Assembly (NCBI GenBank): GCA_963828285.1 | Contig: CAWHEB010000002.1 | Location: 1,570,187-1,634,186 of the forward strand | Reading direction: 5' to 3' | Origin: DAIOEK01 sp963828285 | Lineage (GTDB): Bacteria; Chloroflexota; Anaerolineae; Anaerolineales; Anaerolineaceae | Length of the DNA stretch: 64,000 nt | Part shown: piece by piece, positions 47,978-57,739 of the stretch | How the letters are laid out: the number at the start of each line of letters is the position of its first letter | How positions within the stretch are numbered: position 1 is the first letter of the stretch | Position numbers and translations under genes: made by a program | The notes under the pieces: model-generated | Told to the model about the DNA's origin: nothing | The model's input: the letters and a program-made list of their open reading frames with translations, nothing else | The model's database searches: none

Positions 47978-50551
47978 ATGATACAGAAAAAAGCTAGTTT
48001 GTTCGGTGTCCTTGCTCTCTTCTTATTAACGATTGGGGTTTTACCTGCCCTGATCGTAAGTATTTCTGCGTCTCGAGTGGCAAACGATGCGATTCGTACT
48101 GAGGTCATTGAATATTCTCAGGATATCATCCAATTACAAGGTCTGCATATCTCTGAGAAGCATGCAGAAATTAACTCATTGCTTAATTTGATCGCAGATA
48201 ATCAGGAAGTTAAAGATTTACTCCAGGCAGATAAACAAAACTTTCAATCCCGACAATGGCTTCAGGATAAATCCACTTATCTCTCATACGAATATGCAAT
48301 TACAAAGGGAATAGCTTCTATAGACATCATCCGGCTCGATGGTTTGACCGTCTCCACGGATCGGGGTATTTCCACATTTCAACCTTACGAAAAGACAACA
48401 ATCGAAGTTCTATTAAAGAACTCGGAAATATCCCCCAATCATATTTTGCACACAGGTAATATCCTTAAACCTATTTCGGGAACCTCCCAGATCCAATCGA
48501 CCTCGACAATGCCTGTATATGCTTCCATCAACTCAAACCCTGAACCAATTGGTTTGATAGTTGTAAACTATTCGGTGGATTTGATCACTGTTCCTGATAA
48601 TCAGAGTCTAGACCATAAACTCTCCTGGATAGTGATTGTTGATAATCTGAACCGGGTAATTTATGATGAACACAAACTTTGGAATGGCGAACCGCTTCCA
48701 ATCGGACGCAAGAACATTGATCAAAAACCCATTGGATATTTTAATGATTCCGTTCGCGGCAAGAACACAATTGTTAACTTTTTCCATGTTCAACCCAGTG
48801 GCTGGCTTGTGCTGAGTCTTACGCCGGAGTCTGTACTCACCCAAAAATATCAGCAGATCAACAAGAATACCGGAATTATCCTCGCTGGCAGCATTCTACT
48901 CTCTTTAATTAGTGCAAGCTTGGCGACAGTCCTTGTGCTGCGCCCATTACGAAAATTTTCGGATATTTTTCAGAAGATCCAAAACAAGTCCATCGAACCC
49001 GAAACAAGACTCCAGGGAAGTGCGATAAAGGAAATTGATGATTTGGCAACATGGTTCAATGCATTTCTGGAAAGTCGCGATCTGCAAAGAAATACAGAAA
49101 CAGCGTTAATTGAAAGTGAATCAAGGTACCGTAGTCTTTTCGATAAATCACCTGTGCCACTTTGGGAAGAAGATTTTTCTGGAATATTAAGTGGATTGGC
49201 AGACCTGGACACTGGCAAGTTGTCTTTGGAAGAATACTTGATCCGAAATCCCAAAGTTGTCGTAAAACTGATGTCCCAATTGCGAGTTCTCGATATTAAC
49301 AGGGCAACACTTGATTTGTATAAAGCAAACAGCAAGGAAGAAGTATTGGCAAATACTTCAAAGATGTTTGCCGGTGTTAGCATCATGGAACTCCGCGAAG
49401 AAGTCATGCGTATGGCTGCCCGCACTCAGGTGTTTGAGCATATTCTTGAAAACTCTACACTAACAGGCGATGTGATCGGAATTCGCCTTCGTTGGTCGGT
49501 TTATCCGGGTTACGAAAAAACCATGGGCAGAGTGATTGTCAGTACACAGGATATTACTTCCCAAATCAAATCTGAAAAACTACAAGGTGCCTTACTGAGA
49601 ATATCTCAGGCAGCTTCCATGTCCCCTACATTGCAGGATCTGTATCAATCAATACACCAAATCCTGAATACACTAATGCCTGCTCAGAATTTCTATATAG
49701 CATCTTATGATGAAGATTCCGGTATTGTAAGTTTCCCATATTTTGTTGACCAATTTGATGATCCACCAGAACCGAGAAAATTTGCAAATGGTTGGACCGA
49801 GTACGTGATCAGGACCGGAAAGCCATTACTTCTTTCTCCTGAAATTGTTGATTACCTAGCAGAAGTGCATGGGATTGAAGAGATCGGTGCAAATTCTGTG
49901 GATTGGTTGGGGGTTCCACTCGTAGTAAAAGACAAGACAGCAGGTGTGTTGGCGGTACAAACCTATAACAGTGGTGTTCGGTATACTGAAGAACACCGTG
50001 ATCTGTTAATGATCGTTTCAGCTCAAGTGGCTTTGTCAATCGACCGAAAACGCGCTGAAGAAGACCTTAAATTTGCCAGCACCCACGACAAGTTGACCTT
50101 GTTATATAACCGCGCTTATTTCGAAGAGGAAATTAATCGGCTCAATGCCGGGAGACGCAATCCTGTCAGTGTGATCATGATAGATGTGGATGGTTTGAAA
50201 AAGGTAAATGATACTTATGGTCATGCTGCTGGAGATGATCTATTAAAACGGACAAGCAAGATTTTGCATCAGGCATTCAGAACTGATGATATGGTCGCGA
50301 GGATTGGTGGTGATGAGTTTGCTATTGTTCTTCCGGAAACAAATGAAGAGACTGTCACAGCTAGTGTTGAACGGTTAATGAAATGCCTGAATGAATCAAA
50401 TGAGGCGGACAGTGAATTCAAAGTTGGATTATCGATCGGATATGCAACAACATCAACTGAAAACCAACTCTCTAATGTAATCAGAGAAGCTGACCAAAAA
50501 ATGTATGCTGAAAAAGCTGAAAAGAAGCGTAAGCTAGACGATATTTTTTAA
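47978..50551 (+). CDS. Membrane diguanylate cyclase with PAS, GAF and GGDEF domains
   Basis: 857 residues: transmembrane helix about 10-30, extracytoplasmic dCache-like sensor about 30-300, second helix (IILAGSILLSLISASLATVLVL), HAMP-like segment, PAS-type domain with an unusual insertion (about 385-535), GAF domain (about 540-690) and GGDEF domain (about 695-855). The active motif GGDEF is intact (ARIGGDEFAIVLPE). RTDD precedes it at the spacing of the RxxD inhibitory site, so product feedback is likely. It would make cyclic di-GMP in response to an external ligand. No EAL domain is fused. The ATG lacks a clear ribosome-binding site. Confidence 0.9.
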   Translation: MIQKKASLFGVLALFLLTIGVLPALIVSISASRVANDAIRTEVIEYSQDIIQLQGLHISEKHAEINSLLNLIADNQEVKDLLQADKQNFQSRQWLQDKSTYLSYEYAITKGIASIDIIRLDGLTVSTDRGISTFQPYEKTTIEVLLKNSEISPNHILHTGNILKPISGTSQIQSTSTMPVYASINSNPEPIGLIVVNYSVDLITVPDNQSLDHKLSWIVIVDNLNRVIYDEHKLWNGEPLPIGRKNIDQKPIGYFNDSVRGKNTIVNFFHVQPSGWLVLSLTPESVLTQKYQQINKNTGIILAGSILLSLISASLATVLVLRPLRKFSDIFQKIQNKSIEPETRLQGSAIKEIDDLATWFNAFLESRDLQRNTETALIESESRYRSLFDKSPVPLWEEDFSGILSGLADLDTGKLSLEEYLIRNPKVVVKLMSQLRVLDINRATLDLYKANSKEEVLANTSKMFAGVSIMELREEVMRMAARTQVFEHILENSTLTGDVIGIRLRWSVYPGYEKTMGRVIVSTQDITSQIKSEKLQGALLRISQAASMSPTLQDLYQSIHQILNTLMPAQNFYIASYDEDSGIVSFPYFVDQFDDPPEPRKFANGWTEYVIRTGKPLLLSPEIVDYLAEVHGIEEIGANSVDWLGVPLVVKDKTAGVLAVQTYNSGVRYTEEHRDLLMIVSAQVALSIDRKRAEEDLKFASTHDKLTLLYNRAYFEEEINRLNAGRRNPVSVIMIDVDGLKKVNDTYGHAAGDDLLKRTSKILHQAFRTDDMVARIGGDEFAIVLPETNEETVTASVERLMKCLNESNEADSEFKVGLSIGYATTSTENQLSNVIREADQKMYAEKAEKKRKLDDIF

Positions 50552-50558
50552 ATCAGAT

Positions 50559-51351
50559 CTATAAATTGACCAGCCGTTTGTATTCAAGTGAGTTACTGTA
50601 AGTTTTGATGTGATCGATCCGTTTGATAACCAGAGGATGGTCAAGTAACAATTCAGACATTTGCCCCATCAGATCATCATCTTCCCTATCCACAATTTTA
50701 ATTAATCTCTCTGTATCCTTCTGGCTAAGAGACCGAGCCCCTGAAACCAGTTTCAATAATGCTGTAATCGCTTTTTGCGAATTTTGGCAGGCAAGTAACC
50801 CTGCCCGATCAGCAGAGTATTCGCACGCTCTATTCCACCACCTGAATGAAAACGCAAGGATGATCGCTGCGCCGTATGGTGCTGGGATACCCGCCATACC
50901 ACCCAGGATCGTATTCAGCCAGGTATGACCCAGGCGGACATGTCCCATTTCATGTCCAATTACGAAAGCCATCTCATCTGAATCCATCAACTTAAGTAGT
51001 GAAGAATAAACCACAATTGTATGTGGTTCGGACATATCCAAAAGTGTATGCGTTTCTTTCGGCTGAGTTTACAACATATAAATGCGGTTTTCCAGGATCG
51101 ATTCGTTTTTCGCATAGTTCTTTCACTTGTTGTAGATCAGGTGATGATTTCTGATCTATCAATATTGCATTTTGCATCAATGATTCATGGTGTGTTTTGT
51201 TGGCGTAATATGCATAGCCGAGGATTACCAGAGTAAATACACCAGCCAGACAGAATGTGGCAACAGAGGTAAAAGCGATCACCGCAGTCACTAATAACAG
51301 GGTGATCCAAAGGATGATCGTCTCGTTTGGATATCGGTATGTGGTGGGCAT
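50559..51351 (-). pseudogene. M48-family (HtpX-like) metalloprotease, one frameshift
   Basis: The stitched product of about 263 residues has two or three membrane helices (IILWITLLLVTAVIAFTSVA, TFCLAGVFTLVILGYAYY), a short linker, and a peptidase M48 domain with zinc motif HEMGHVRLGH and third ligand in CEYSADRAG. One extra base near 51034-51036 separates the halves (TFG | MSEPHTIVVYSSLL). Removing it restores the M48 core with no other defect, so a sequence error is likely. The gene is convergent with the diguanylate cyclase and divergent from padR. HtpX-like enzymes degrade damaged membrane proteins. Confidence 0.8.
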
Positions 51352-51405
51352 AGCATCATTTTAGCGGATTCTGAAAAGATAATATAAATAGTGCAACTTA
51401 ATATA

Positions 51406-51435
51406 TTGACAAACGTATTATTATAGATGTATAAT
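51406..51435 (+). promoter_or_regulatory. Promoter of the padR-HAAS operon
   Basis: TTGACA (51406-51411), 18 bp, TATAAT (51430-51435). Confidence 0.75.
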
Positions 51436-51457
51436 ACTGTATGTAATATAGTATTAT
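51431..51457. promoter_or_regulatory. Candidate PadR operator over the -10 box
   Basis: ATAATACT (51431-51438) and AGTATTAT (51450-51457) form a perfect 8-bp inverted repeat with an 11-bp centre. It covers the -10 box and the start site. PadR proteins bind AT-rich dyads of about this size at their own promoters. Confidence 0.6.
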
Positions 51458-51473
51458 AGAAAACGAGGTAAAA

Positions 51474-51806
51474 ATGGAAAATGAACAGATTTTGGACAGC
51501 TTGTTTTTAGAATTACGTAGAGGAGCAACAACAATGGCGGTAATGCTGCAATTAAGAGAGGAGCAATATGGTTATTCCTTGCTTAGTAACCTTGCATCCG
51601 CAGGAGTGGACATCGAGCAGGGAACGCTATACCCATTGTTGCGCAGATTGGAAGCTCAGGGACTTTTATCTTCTATCTGGCGATTGGAAGGTACTCGTCC
51701 GCGAAGATATTACGTATTAAGTGATCAGGGTTTACAGATTCTGCCGCAAATTGAATCAGAATGGTCCCGATTGGTCAAAATTATGTCTCAGCTCTCAGCT
51801 GAATAG
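51474..51806 (+). CDS. PadR family transcriptional regulator
   Basis: 110 residues of the PadR-s2 type: winged helix with LRRGATTMAVMLQLREEQYGY, GTLYPLLRRLEAQGLL, RPRRYYVLSDQG and a C-terminal dimerisation helix. The start is preceded by ACGAGGT. It lies directly upstream of a HAAS-domain membrane protein, an arrangement in which the PadR protein usually represses both genes. Confidence 0.93.
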   Translation: MENEQILDSLFLELRRGATTMAVMLQLREEQYGYSLLSNLASAGVDIEQGTLYPLLRRLEAQGLLSSIWRLEGTRPRRYYVLSDQGLQILPQIESEWSRLVKIMSQLSAE

Positions 51807-51819
51807 AAAGGTGAAGAAA

Positions 51820-52812
51820 ATGGATTACATCAATTCTTATGTAAATGAAGTTGGCAAAAGGCTCCCATCAAAAACTCGTGGTGATATTCAAAAAGAACTT
51901 AATTCCATATTGATGGATATGATTGAGGACCGTGCGGCATCCTCAGGGAAAGAAGTAAATGATTCCTTGGTTAAAGATGTTCTCAAAGAATATGGTTCGC
52001 CCGACCAAGTCGCAGCTCGATATTTACCAGAGCGATACTTGATTTCTCCAAAAATGTTCCCATTGTTCTGGATGGTTATTCGCATAGCAGCTGTGGTACT
52101 TACCATCATCATTACCCTCGCATTTGGTCTAAAACTCGGGCAGGAAATAGATGCGGGAAAAAACCTGGCAATGCTGTTCCTTGAATACATAACTGGAATT
52201 ATGCAAGCTCTTATCCAGGCTTTCGGGACGATCGTTGTTGTTTTCTACTTAATACAGCGTTTCTCGCCCAGTCAAGATTTTCTGGATAAATCATGGGATC
52301 CGAATTCTTTGGAAGAAGTAAAAGAATCTGCGAAAGTTGATCGAGGGGATCTGATGATGACAATGGTCTTCGTTCTGATCGGTCTGACTGTCTTTGCATT
52401 CTTCCCTGATAGGCTGCCATTTGGTTATACATCTGACCAGGGTTGGGTGTCGTTCAATGTCTTCACCGATACGTTCTTCCGCTATATTCCAGTCTTTTGT
52501 ATCATCTGGATAGCCGAACTTTTCTTGAACGCTTATGTGTTATTCCGCAATGAATGGGGATATACGACCAGGATTATGGATATTGTTCTAGATGTTGCCG
52601 GTGCGATTTTATTACTGGTCATGATCACCGGACCAAGTATTGTTCAATTGCCAACTAACTTAATTCCAGCAGGAGTTTTTACAGAGACAGCATTTGAAAC
52701 TGTTCAAAAGGCTTTTGTTTCTGGCATGGATGTTGTTATGGGGATTGCCCTGATTGTAACTGCGGTCAAAACCGGTAAGAATATATACACTTTAGTCAAC
52801 GAGATAAAGTAA
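51820..52812 (+). CDS. HAAS-domain membrane protein
   Basis: 331 residues. The N-terminal 75 form a HAAS-like helical domain (YVNEVGKRLPSKTRGDIQKEL, LVKDVLKEYGSPDQVAARYLP), followed by about six transmembrane helices. HAAS domains are often encoded next to PadR regulators and are thought to link them to membrane proteins. The ATG at 51820 has AAAGGTGA upstream; a longer frame from 51721 overlaps padR and was rejected. The transported or sensed molecule is unknown. Confidence 0.85.
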   Translation: MDYINSYVNEVGKRLPSKTRGDIQKELNSILMDMIEDRAASSGKEVNDSLVKDVLKEYGSPDQVAARYLPERYLISPKMFPLFWMVIRIAAVVLTIIITLAFGLKLGQEIDAGKNLAMLFLEYITGIMQALIQAFGTIVVVFYLIQRFSPSQDFLDKSWDPNSLEEVKESAKVDRGDLMMTMVFVLIGLTVFAFFPDRLPFGYTSDQGWVSFNVFTDTFFRYIPVFCIIWIAELFLNAYVLFRNEWGYTTRIMDIVLDVAGAILLLVMITGPSIVQLPTNLIPAGVFTETAFETVQKAFVSGMDVVMGIALIVTAVKTGKNIYTLVNEIK

Positions 52813-52827
52813 ACATCGTTCATCACG

Positions 52828-52856
52828 AAACGAACCAGATTATTCCTGGTTCGTTT
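52828..52856 (+). terminator. Terminator after the HAAS gene
   Basis: AAACGAACCAG pairs with CTGGTTCGTTT around a 6-7 nt loop and ends in TTTT. Confidence 0.9.
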
Positions 52857-52864
52857 TGATTCCC

Positions 52865-52892
52865 TTGACCCACAGGCTGTACCGTTTATAAT
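52865..52892 (+). promoter_or_regulatory. Promoter of the surface polysaccharide cluster
   Basis: TTGACC (52865-52870), 16 bp, TATAAT (52887-52892). The predicted start lies at about 52899-52900, which is the first base of the TTG codon of the first gene. The mRNA would then be leaderless. Confidence 0.6.
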
Positions 52893-52899
52893 TCAGTCA

Positions 52900-53406
52900 T
52901 TGAATATTGAAACCGCTGTTGAAATAACACCTAACGCGATACGCGATCTTACGCTTCTGGAAGAAATTGAACAGGACCCGGATGTTAATCAAGCTGCCCT
53001 TGCCAGTCAATTAGGAGTTGCAGTTGGCACAGTCAACTGGCATTTGAAACGACTGATCGCAAAAGGCGCAATTAAAGTCAAACGGGCAACTCGCCGGAAA
53101 CTTCGATACATCATCACTCCAGAAGGAATTGCACTCCGCGCTGTTCTGACCCTGGATTTTGTCTCCCAATCTTTTAAGCTGTATCGATTGATGAGGACAC
53201 GATCCATTGAACTAATCCCCCATATAAGAGAAGCAGGATATGAAGAAGTCAATATTAGGGTGAATGGCGATACGGCAGATATAATCCGCCTGACCTGCTT
53301 GGAATATGGCATTGTTGTCACAGATAAACTGGATATTCCCTACATCGAGATGATCGGTTTGAAACTCAATCTTCATCTTCCGGGGGAGATCACCAATGCA
53401 GAATAA
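52900..53406 (+). CDS. Winged-helix regulator at the head of the polysaccharide cluster
   Basis: 168 residues: an N-terminal MarR/ArsR-like winged helix (LLEEIEQDPDVNQAALASQLG, GTVNWHLKRLIAKGAIKVKRATRRKLRYIITPEG), a helical link, and a small C-terminal domain (EEVNIRVNGDTADIIRLTCLEYGIVV). The C-terminal part resembles a small ligand-binding or NAD(P)-sugar-sensing unit, but I do not recognise it. It overlaps the next gene by 11 bp. The best start is TTG at 52900 without a Shine-Dalgarno, at the predicted transcript start. It probably regulates the downstream envelope genes. Confidence 0.75.
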   Translation: MNIETAVEITPNAIRDLTLLEEIEQDPDVNQAALASQLGVAVGTVNWHLKRLIAKGAIKVKRATRRKLRYIITPEGIALRAVLTLDFVSQSFKLYRLMRTRSIELIPHIREAGYEEVNIRVNGDTADIIRLTCLEYGIVVTDKLDIPYIEMIGLKLNLHLPGEITNAE

Positions 53407-54649
53407 ATATCTGCTGGCTCTCACCAGCCATGGGAATGCTCCATATCTGATGTCCACGCGACTGGCGCATGCTCTTGGAAGTTTTCCGGTGATTATTCCT
53501 GATTATTATGGCGCCACCCAGCGAAAGATCATTCAGGAAGAAATATCAGGCTGCAGCGGATACGTCTACTTTTCCAAAGAATTGGGAAATCTATTCAAAC
53601 CGTTACTGCTGGACGCTAAGAATGCCGGTTCTTTTGCTGATTTTGCGGAAAAGCTGGTTGAGCCGCATAATCCGGATCGTATATCGGAAATAGAAAACAA
53701 GTTAAATAATCTTCTCCGTGAAGGCTTAACAGTTTCATCCTTCGACTTAAATTCGCAAAAGATTATTTATAGCGACCAGGTGCTGATGGTATTAAACAGC
53801 GCCCTGCCGCTAAGAACAGTAAATATTCCCCAGGTCTATTTCTTCACTGGAAAACTTTCACGTATTTATGGAGAATCACCCGATCCGCATATGGATCGGA
53901 TCATATCCAAGCAACATGGATTGGCTGAGGCATGGAATCTGGTGGAAAGAGATGCTGCTATCCGATACGTCCCTAGAATCAACGCTTTCAGTTATCAAAA
54001 CCGGATTGAGAGTGATTTGGTTTATACCCCTCCATTTGCTCCGCGTAGAGATCGTACGGAATTGCTTGAAAATGAGACGATACTCTTTGTTCCCTCTGGG
54101 ACGGGTACTGATGTTCAAAAGTTGGAAAGGATCAAAACCAGTATTCCGAAACAATTTCAAATTCTTGAAATGACTTCAGACGGTTTTTCTAAGGCTGGAT
54201 TTGACAAAACAAACTCCACCGGACGTAGTGCGATCTATGGTGACACTCAATTGCAGGCTGTGATTTTCCGCGGAGGTTGGGGAACAGTATGGGAATGCTT
54301 ACAAAACGGGATCCCAATGGGAGTGGTCAGAACTACCTACCTTGAAGACCCGGAAATGGGTCATTCGCATCTCTCTTTAGAAAGGCTGGGATTGGGCAGG
54401 ATTTTGGATGAATCCATAAAGCCAATGCTCCAAGGAACGGAATTGGAATCGATCCGAACCAGAATCACGGATGAGCAGAATCAGGATATACTCGAATTCG
54501 GAAATTTATCTCAGAATGGATTTGAGTTTATAGCTGAAGATTTGCAAAGATCATTTCCTGAAGTACTCCATTGGCGGGGATTACAGTCAAAGGATCTCAC
54601 AAAATCAGGACAGGAGAACCATGATGGAAAAGTCACAATTGGCGGGTAA
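53396..54649 (+). CDS. Glycosyltransferase-like protein (GT-B fold)
   Basis: 417 residues. The N-terminus reads as a Rossmann unit (YLLALTSHGNAPYLMSTRLAHALGSFPVII). The C-terminal half has ETILFVPSGTGTDVQKLE and VIFRGGWGTVWECLQNGIPMGV, which match the acceptor/donor cleft of MurG/UDP-glycosyltransferase-like enzymes. The sugar donor is not predictable. It overlaps both neighbours, including 29 bp with the GDP-fucose synthase gene, which indicates tight co-translation. Confidence 0.75.
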   Translation: MQNKYLLALTSHGNAPYLMSTRLAHALGSFPVIIPDYYGATQRKIIQEEISGCSGYVYFSKELGNLFKPLLLDAKNAGSFADFAEKLVEPHNPDRISEIENKLNNLLREGLTVSSFDLNSQKIIYSDQVLMVLNSALPLRTVNIPQVYFFTGKLSRIYGESPDPHMDRIISKQHGLAEAWNLVERDAAIRYVPRINAFSYQNRIESDLVYTPPFAPRRDRTELLENETILFVPSGTGTDVQKLERIKTSIPKQFQILEMTSDGFSKAGFDKTNSTGRSAIYGDTQLQAVIFRGGWGTVWECLQNGIPMGVVRTTYLEDPEMGHSHLSLERLGLGRILDESIKPMLQGTELESIRTRITDEQNQDILEFGNLSQNGFEFIAEDLQRSFPEVLHWRGLQSKDLTKSGQENHDGKVTIGG

Positions 54650-55574
54650 ACGGGTGTGCGTCACCGGTGGTGCCGGATTTTTGGGTACTCACCTGGTAAA
54701 GAGATTGGAATCCCGAGGAGTTAAGGATATTTTCATACCCAAAATTGAAGATTATGACCTGGTGAAGCCAGTTGATATTCAGAAAATGTTGGATGACAGT
54801 CACCCCGACATTATCATCCACCTAGCTGCACATGTTGGTGGTATAGGAGCAAATCAGGAACATCCAGCGGAGTTCTTCTATGATAACCTGATGATGGGTG
54901 TTCAATTGATCCATGAATCCTGGAAGAGGAAAATTGAAAAGTTTGTCGCAATCGGAACTGTTTGTGCCTATCCCAAATTTACTCCGGTGCCATTCCGTGA
55001 AGATGATATCTGGAATGGTTATCCGGAAGAGACCAACGCTCCTTATGGATTGGCAAAGAAAATGCTTCTGGTGCAATCGCAAGCTTATCGTGACCAGTAC
55101 AACTTCAACTCGATATTCTTGATACCGGTCAACTTATATGGACCTCGGGATAATTTCCATCCGTCCAGTTCCCATGTCATACCAGCGTTGATCAAAAAAT
55201 GTATTGAGGCTCGAAAAAACGGTGATGCGGAAGTGGTTATCTGGGGTGATGGCTCCCCAACGCGGGAATTTATCTATGTGGATGATGCCGCCGAAGGGAT
55301 TGCCCTTGCAGCGGATTCGTATAACAAGAGCGATCCGGTCAATATCGGATCCGGGTATGAAATTAGTATCAAGGACCTTGCTCTCCTTATTTCCAGGCTA
55401 ACAGGTTTCCAAGGCCGAATGGTTTTTGATACATCCAAACCCAACGGGCAACCGCGCCGTGGATTGGATGTCAGTAGAGCTCAAAAAGAATTCGGTTTTA
55501 AAGCTGTGGTTTCTTTTGAGGATGGTTTAAGAAGAACCATTGACTGGTACGAAGAAAGTATCAAACCAAAATAG
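54621..55574 (+). CDS. fcl: GDP-L-fucose synthase-like NAD(P)-dependent epimerase/reductase
   Basis: 317 residues of the extended SDR family: GGAGFLGTHLV nucleotide motif, HLAAHVGGIGANQEHPAEFFYDN (typical of GDP-fucose synthase), IGTVCAYPKFTPVPFRE, catalytic Tyr-x3-Lys in APYGLAKK and GDGSPTREFIYVDD. It would convert GDP-4-keto-6-deoxymannose to GDP-L-fucose. The partner GDP-mannose 4,6-dehydratase (gmd) is not in this window. AGGAGA precedes the ATG. Confidence 0.88.
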   Translation: MMEKSQLAGKRVCVTGGAGFLGTHLVKRLESRGVKDIFIPKIEDYDLVKPVDIQKMLDDSHPDIIIHLAAHVGGIGANQEHPAEFFYDNLMMGVQLIHESWKRKIEKFVAIGTVCAYPKFTPVPFREDDIWNGYPEETNAPYGLAKKMLLVQSQAYRDQYNFNSIFLIPVNLYGPRDNFHPSSSHVIPALIKKCIEARKNGDAEVVIWGDGSPTREFIYVDDAAEGIALAADSYNKSDPVNIGSGYEISIKDLALLISRLTGFQGRMVFDTSKPNGQPRRGLDVSRAQKEFGFKAVVSFEDGLRRTIDWYEESIKPK

Positions 55575-55627
55575 ACCGTTCGATATGATCATGATGATAA
55601 ATCTACTGAACAATTATGGAATAAAAC

Positions 55628-56452
55628 ATGGCTGAAATCACCATTATCCAACCCTCCAAAGGTTGGGTTGCCCTTAACCTGCGCGATCTTTGGAAATATC
55701 GTGAACTGGTTTATTTCCTGATCTGGCGGGATATAAAGGTGAGGTATAAACAGGCCGCGCTGGGTGTTGCCTGGGCAATTCTACAACCAATCCTGACCAT
55801 GGTGATCTTCAGCGTCATTTTTGGTAAATTCGGAAAATTACCCACAGACCAATCCATCCCTTATCCTTTATTTACCTTTGCAGCTTTGCTGCCCTGGCAA
55901 TTGTTTGCAAACGCGCTACAGCGTTCAGGAACCAGTTTAGTGGGCTCGGCTAATCTCATCACCAAAATCTATTTTCCCAGATTGATCATCCCAATCTCAG
56001 CCGTAGTGGGCGGAATGCTCGACTTCCTGATCTCGTTTGTGGTTCTTATTCTATTAATGTTCTATTACAAGGTTTATCCCACATGGGCAATGCTCTGGAC
56101 GATCCCGTACTTGCTGCTGACCTTGATCACAGCATTGGCTGTGGGTTTATGGCTCTCAGCTCTAAATGTTCGTTACCGGGATGTTCAGCAAATGATCCCA
56201 TTTATTATTCAAGCTTGGATGTTCGCCTCACCGGTAGCTTATTCGGCGAAGATCATTACAGACCGAACCTGGCAGCTAGTGTATGGACTCAATCCATTGG
56301 CTGGAATTATCCAGGGATTCCGCTCTGCATTGCTTGGAAGCACTCCACCGGGCGAGCTGCTTTGGATTTCCTCCACTGTGATGGTTTTGCTGTTTATTTC
56401 CGGTTTGTATTACTTCAGGCGGATGGAAAAAACATTCGCGGATACGGTATAA
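55628..56452 (+). CDS. wzm: Polysaccharide ABC transporter permease (Wzm/TagG type)
   Basis: 274 residues with six helices and ABC-2 signatures: WRDIKVRYKQAALGVAWAILQP, FAALLPWQLFANALQRSGTS, LNVRYRDVQQMIPFIIQAWMF and GLNPLAGIIQGFR. It is 3 bp from the cognate ATPase gene. It exports a completed glycan or teichoic-acid-like polymer across the membrane. Confidence 0.93.
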   Translation: MAEITIIQPSKGWVALNLRDLWKYRELVYFLIWRDIKVRYKQAALGVAWAILQPILTMVIFSVIFGKFGKLPTDQSIPYPLFTFAALLPWQLFANALQRSGTSLVGSANLITKIYFPRLIIPISAVVGGMLDFLISFVVLILLMFYYKVYPTWAMLWTIPYLLLTLITALAVGLWLSALNVRYRDVQQMIPFIIQAWMFASPVAYSAKIITDRTWQLVYGLNPLAGIIQGFRSALLGSTPPGELLWISSTVMVLLFISGLYYFRRMEKTFADTV

Positions 56453-56455
56453 CCC

Positions 56456-57739
56456 ATGAGTGATTACGCGATAAGAGTAAACAAGATCGGTAAGAAATAT
56501 CAACTCGGGGCGTTAGGAACGAACTACAACACCTTGCGGGATACGATCGTTGACTCATTCACATCTACGACTCAAGTGCTCTTGGGTAGAGAAAAACGTA
56601 AAGGTCCACGAGAAGAGAACAAATTCTGGGCTTTGCGTGATATTACTTTTGATGTCCATCAAGGTCAGGTACTGGGGGTAATCGGTAGAAATGGAGCCGG
56701 TAAATCCACATTGCTCAAGATCCTCTCCCGGGTGACCGAACCGACTGAAGGTAGAGCTGAAATGCATGGAAGGGTTGGTTCTCTGTTGGAAGTTGGTACA
56801 GGTTTCCACCCAGAGCTTACCGGACGCGAGAATATTTATCTCAACGGCGCCATCCTGGGGATGCGACGGACTGAGATCGATCATAAATTCGATGAAATTG
56901 TTGCCTTCTCAGAAGTAGAAAAGTTCATTGATACACCAGTGAAGCGTTATTCAAGCGGGATGTATCTCCGTCTAGCTTTTGCTGTGGCTGCTCATTTGGA
57001 ACCCGAAATACTGGTTGTGGATGAAGTGCTAGCTGTTGGTGATGCGGAATTTCAGCGCAAGTGTATGGGAAAAATGAGTGATGTTGCTCAACAAGGACGA
57101 ACGGTTCTCTTTGTATCTCATAATATGAGTGCGATTTTGCGTTTGACAGAAGAGACTATTGTTCTTGAAAAAGGTCATTTGGTCAAACGATCGCCCACCC
57201 AGGAAGCGGTGGATTATTACCTATCCAGTGGATTGGCCAACCAGGGTGAACGTGTATGGTCAACGGATGAGGTCCCGGCTGATTCCAAACCGTTCACTCC
57301 GATTGCTTTACGGTTGAAGGATTCGCAGGGGAAAGTGGTCGATACACTTCGCTCGACAGACGCAGCCAGTGTTGAATTTGAATATCGACTCTCTGATCAG
57401 GTTTCTGGCTTGAGGATCGGACTTTACTTTCAGAGCACCCGGGGAGAATTTATATTTACTACATTCGACACTGATCAACCTGCGGTTTTTGAGAAATTTT
57501 CAGCCCGGGCAGCTGGGAGATATATCAGCAAGTGTTTACTCCCTGCAGACCTTTTTAATGAAGGCAGATTCTCTATTGGGGTTAACGCCAGTTCATACCG
57601 CATAAAACGTTATTTTCAAGATGAGCAAGCCCTATCATTCAGCGTGGATGCGACCGGTGCACCCGGTATGCAATGGATTGAAAACCGTTTGGGACCATTC
57701 CGCCCAAGATTAGACTGGAAGATTGAGGCTGACCAATGA
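56456..57739 (+). CDS. wzt: Polysaccharide ABC transporter ATPase with Wzt C-terminal domain
   Basis: 427 residues. The N-terminal ATPase has Walker A GRNGAGKST, LEVGTGFHPELTGRENIYLNG (typical of Wzt/TagH), signature YSSGM, Walker B EILVVDEVLAVGD and FVSHNM. Residues about 255-425 form a Wzt-C carbohydrate-binding beta-sandwich, which in O-antigen systems recognises the cap of the finished chain. That suggests export is coupled to chain termination. It overlaps the next gene by 4 bp. Confidence 0.93.
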   Translation: MSDYAIRVNKIGKKYQLGALGTNYNTLRDTIVDSFTSTTQVLLGREKRKGPREENKFWALRDITFDVHQGQVLGVIGRNGAGKSTLLKILSRVTEPTEGRAEMHGRVGSLLEVGTGFHPELTGRENIYLNGAILGMRRTEIDHKFDEIVAFSEVEKFIDTPVKRYSSGMYLRLAFAVAAHLEPEILVVDEVLAVGDAEFQRKCMGKMSDVAQQGRTVLFVSHNMSAILRLTEETIVLEKGHLVKRSPTQEAVDYYLSSGLANQGERVWSTDEVPADSKPFTPIALRLKDSQGKVVDTLRSTDAASVEFEYRLSDQVSGLRIGLYFQSTRGEFIFTTFDTDQPAVFEKFSARAAGRYISKCLLPADLFNEGRFSIGVNASSYRIKRYFQDEQALSFSVDATGAPGMQWIENRLGPFRPRLDWKIEADQ

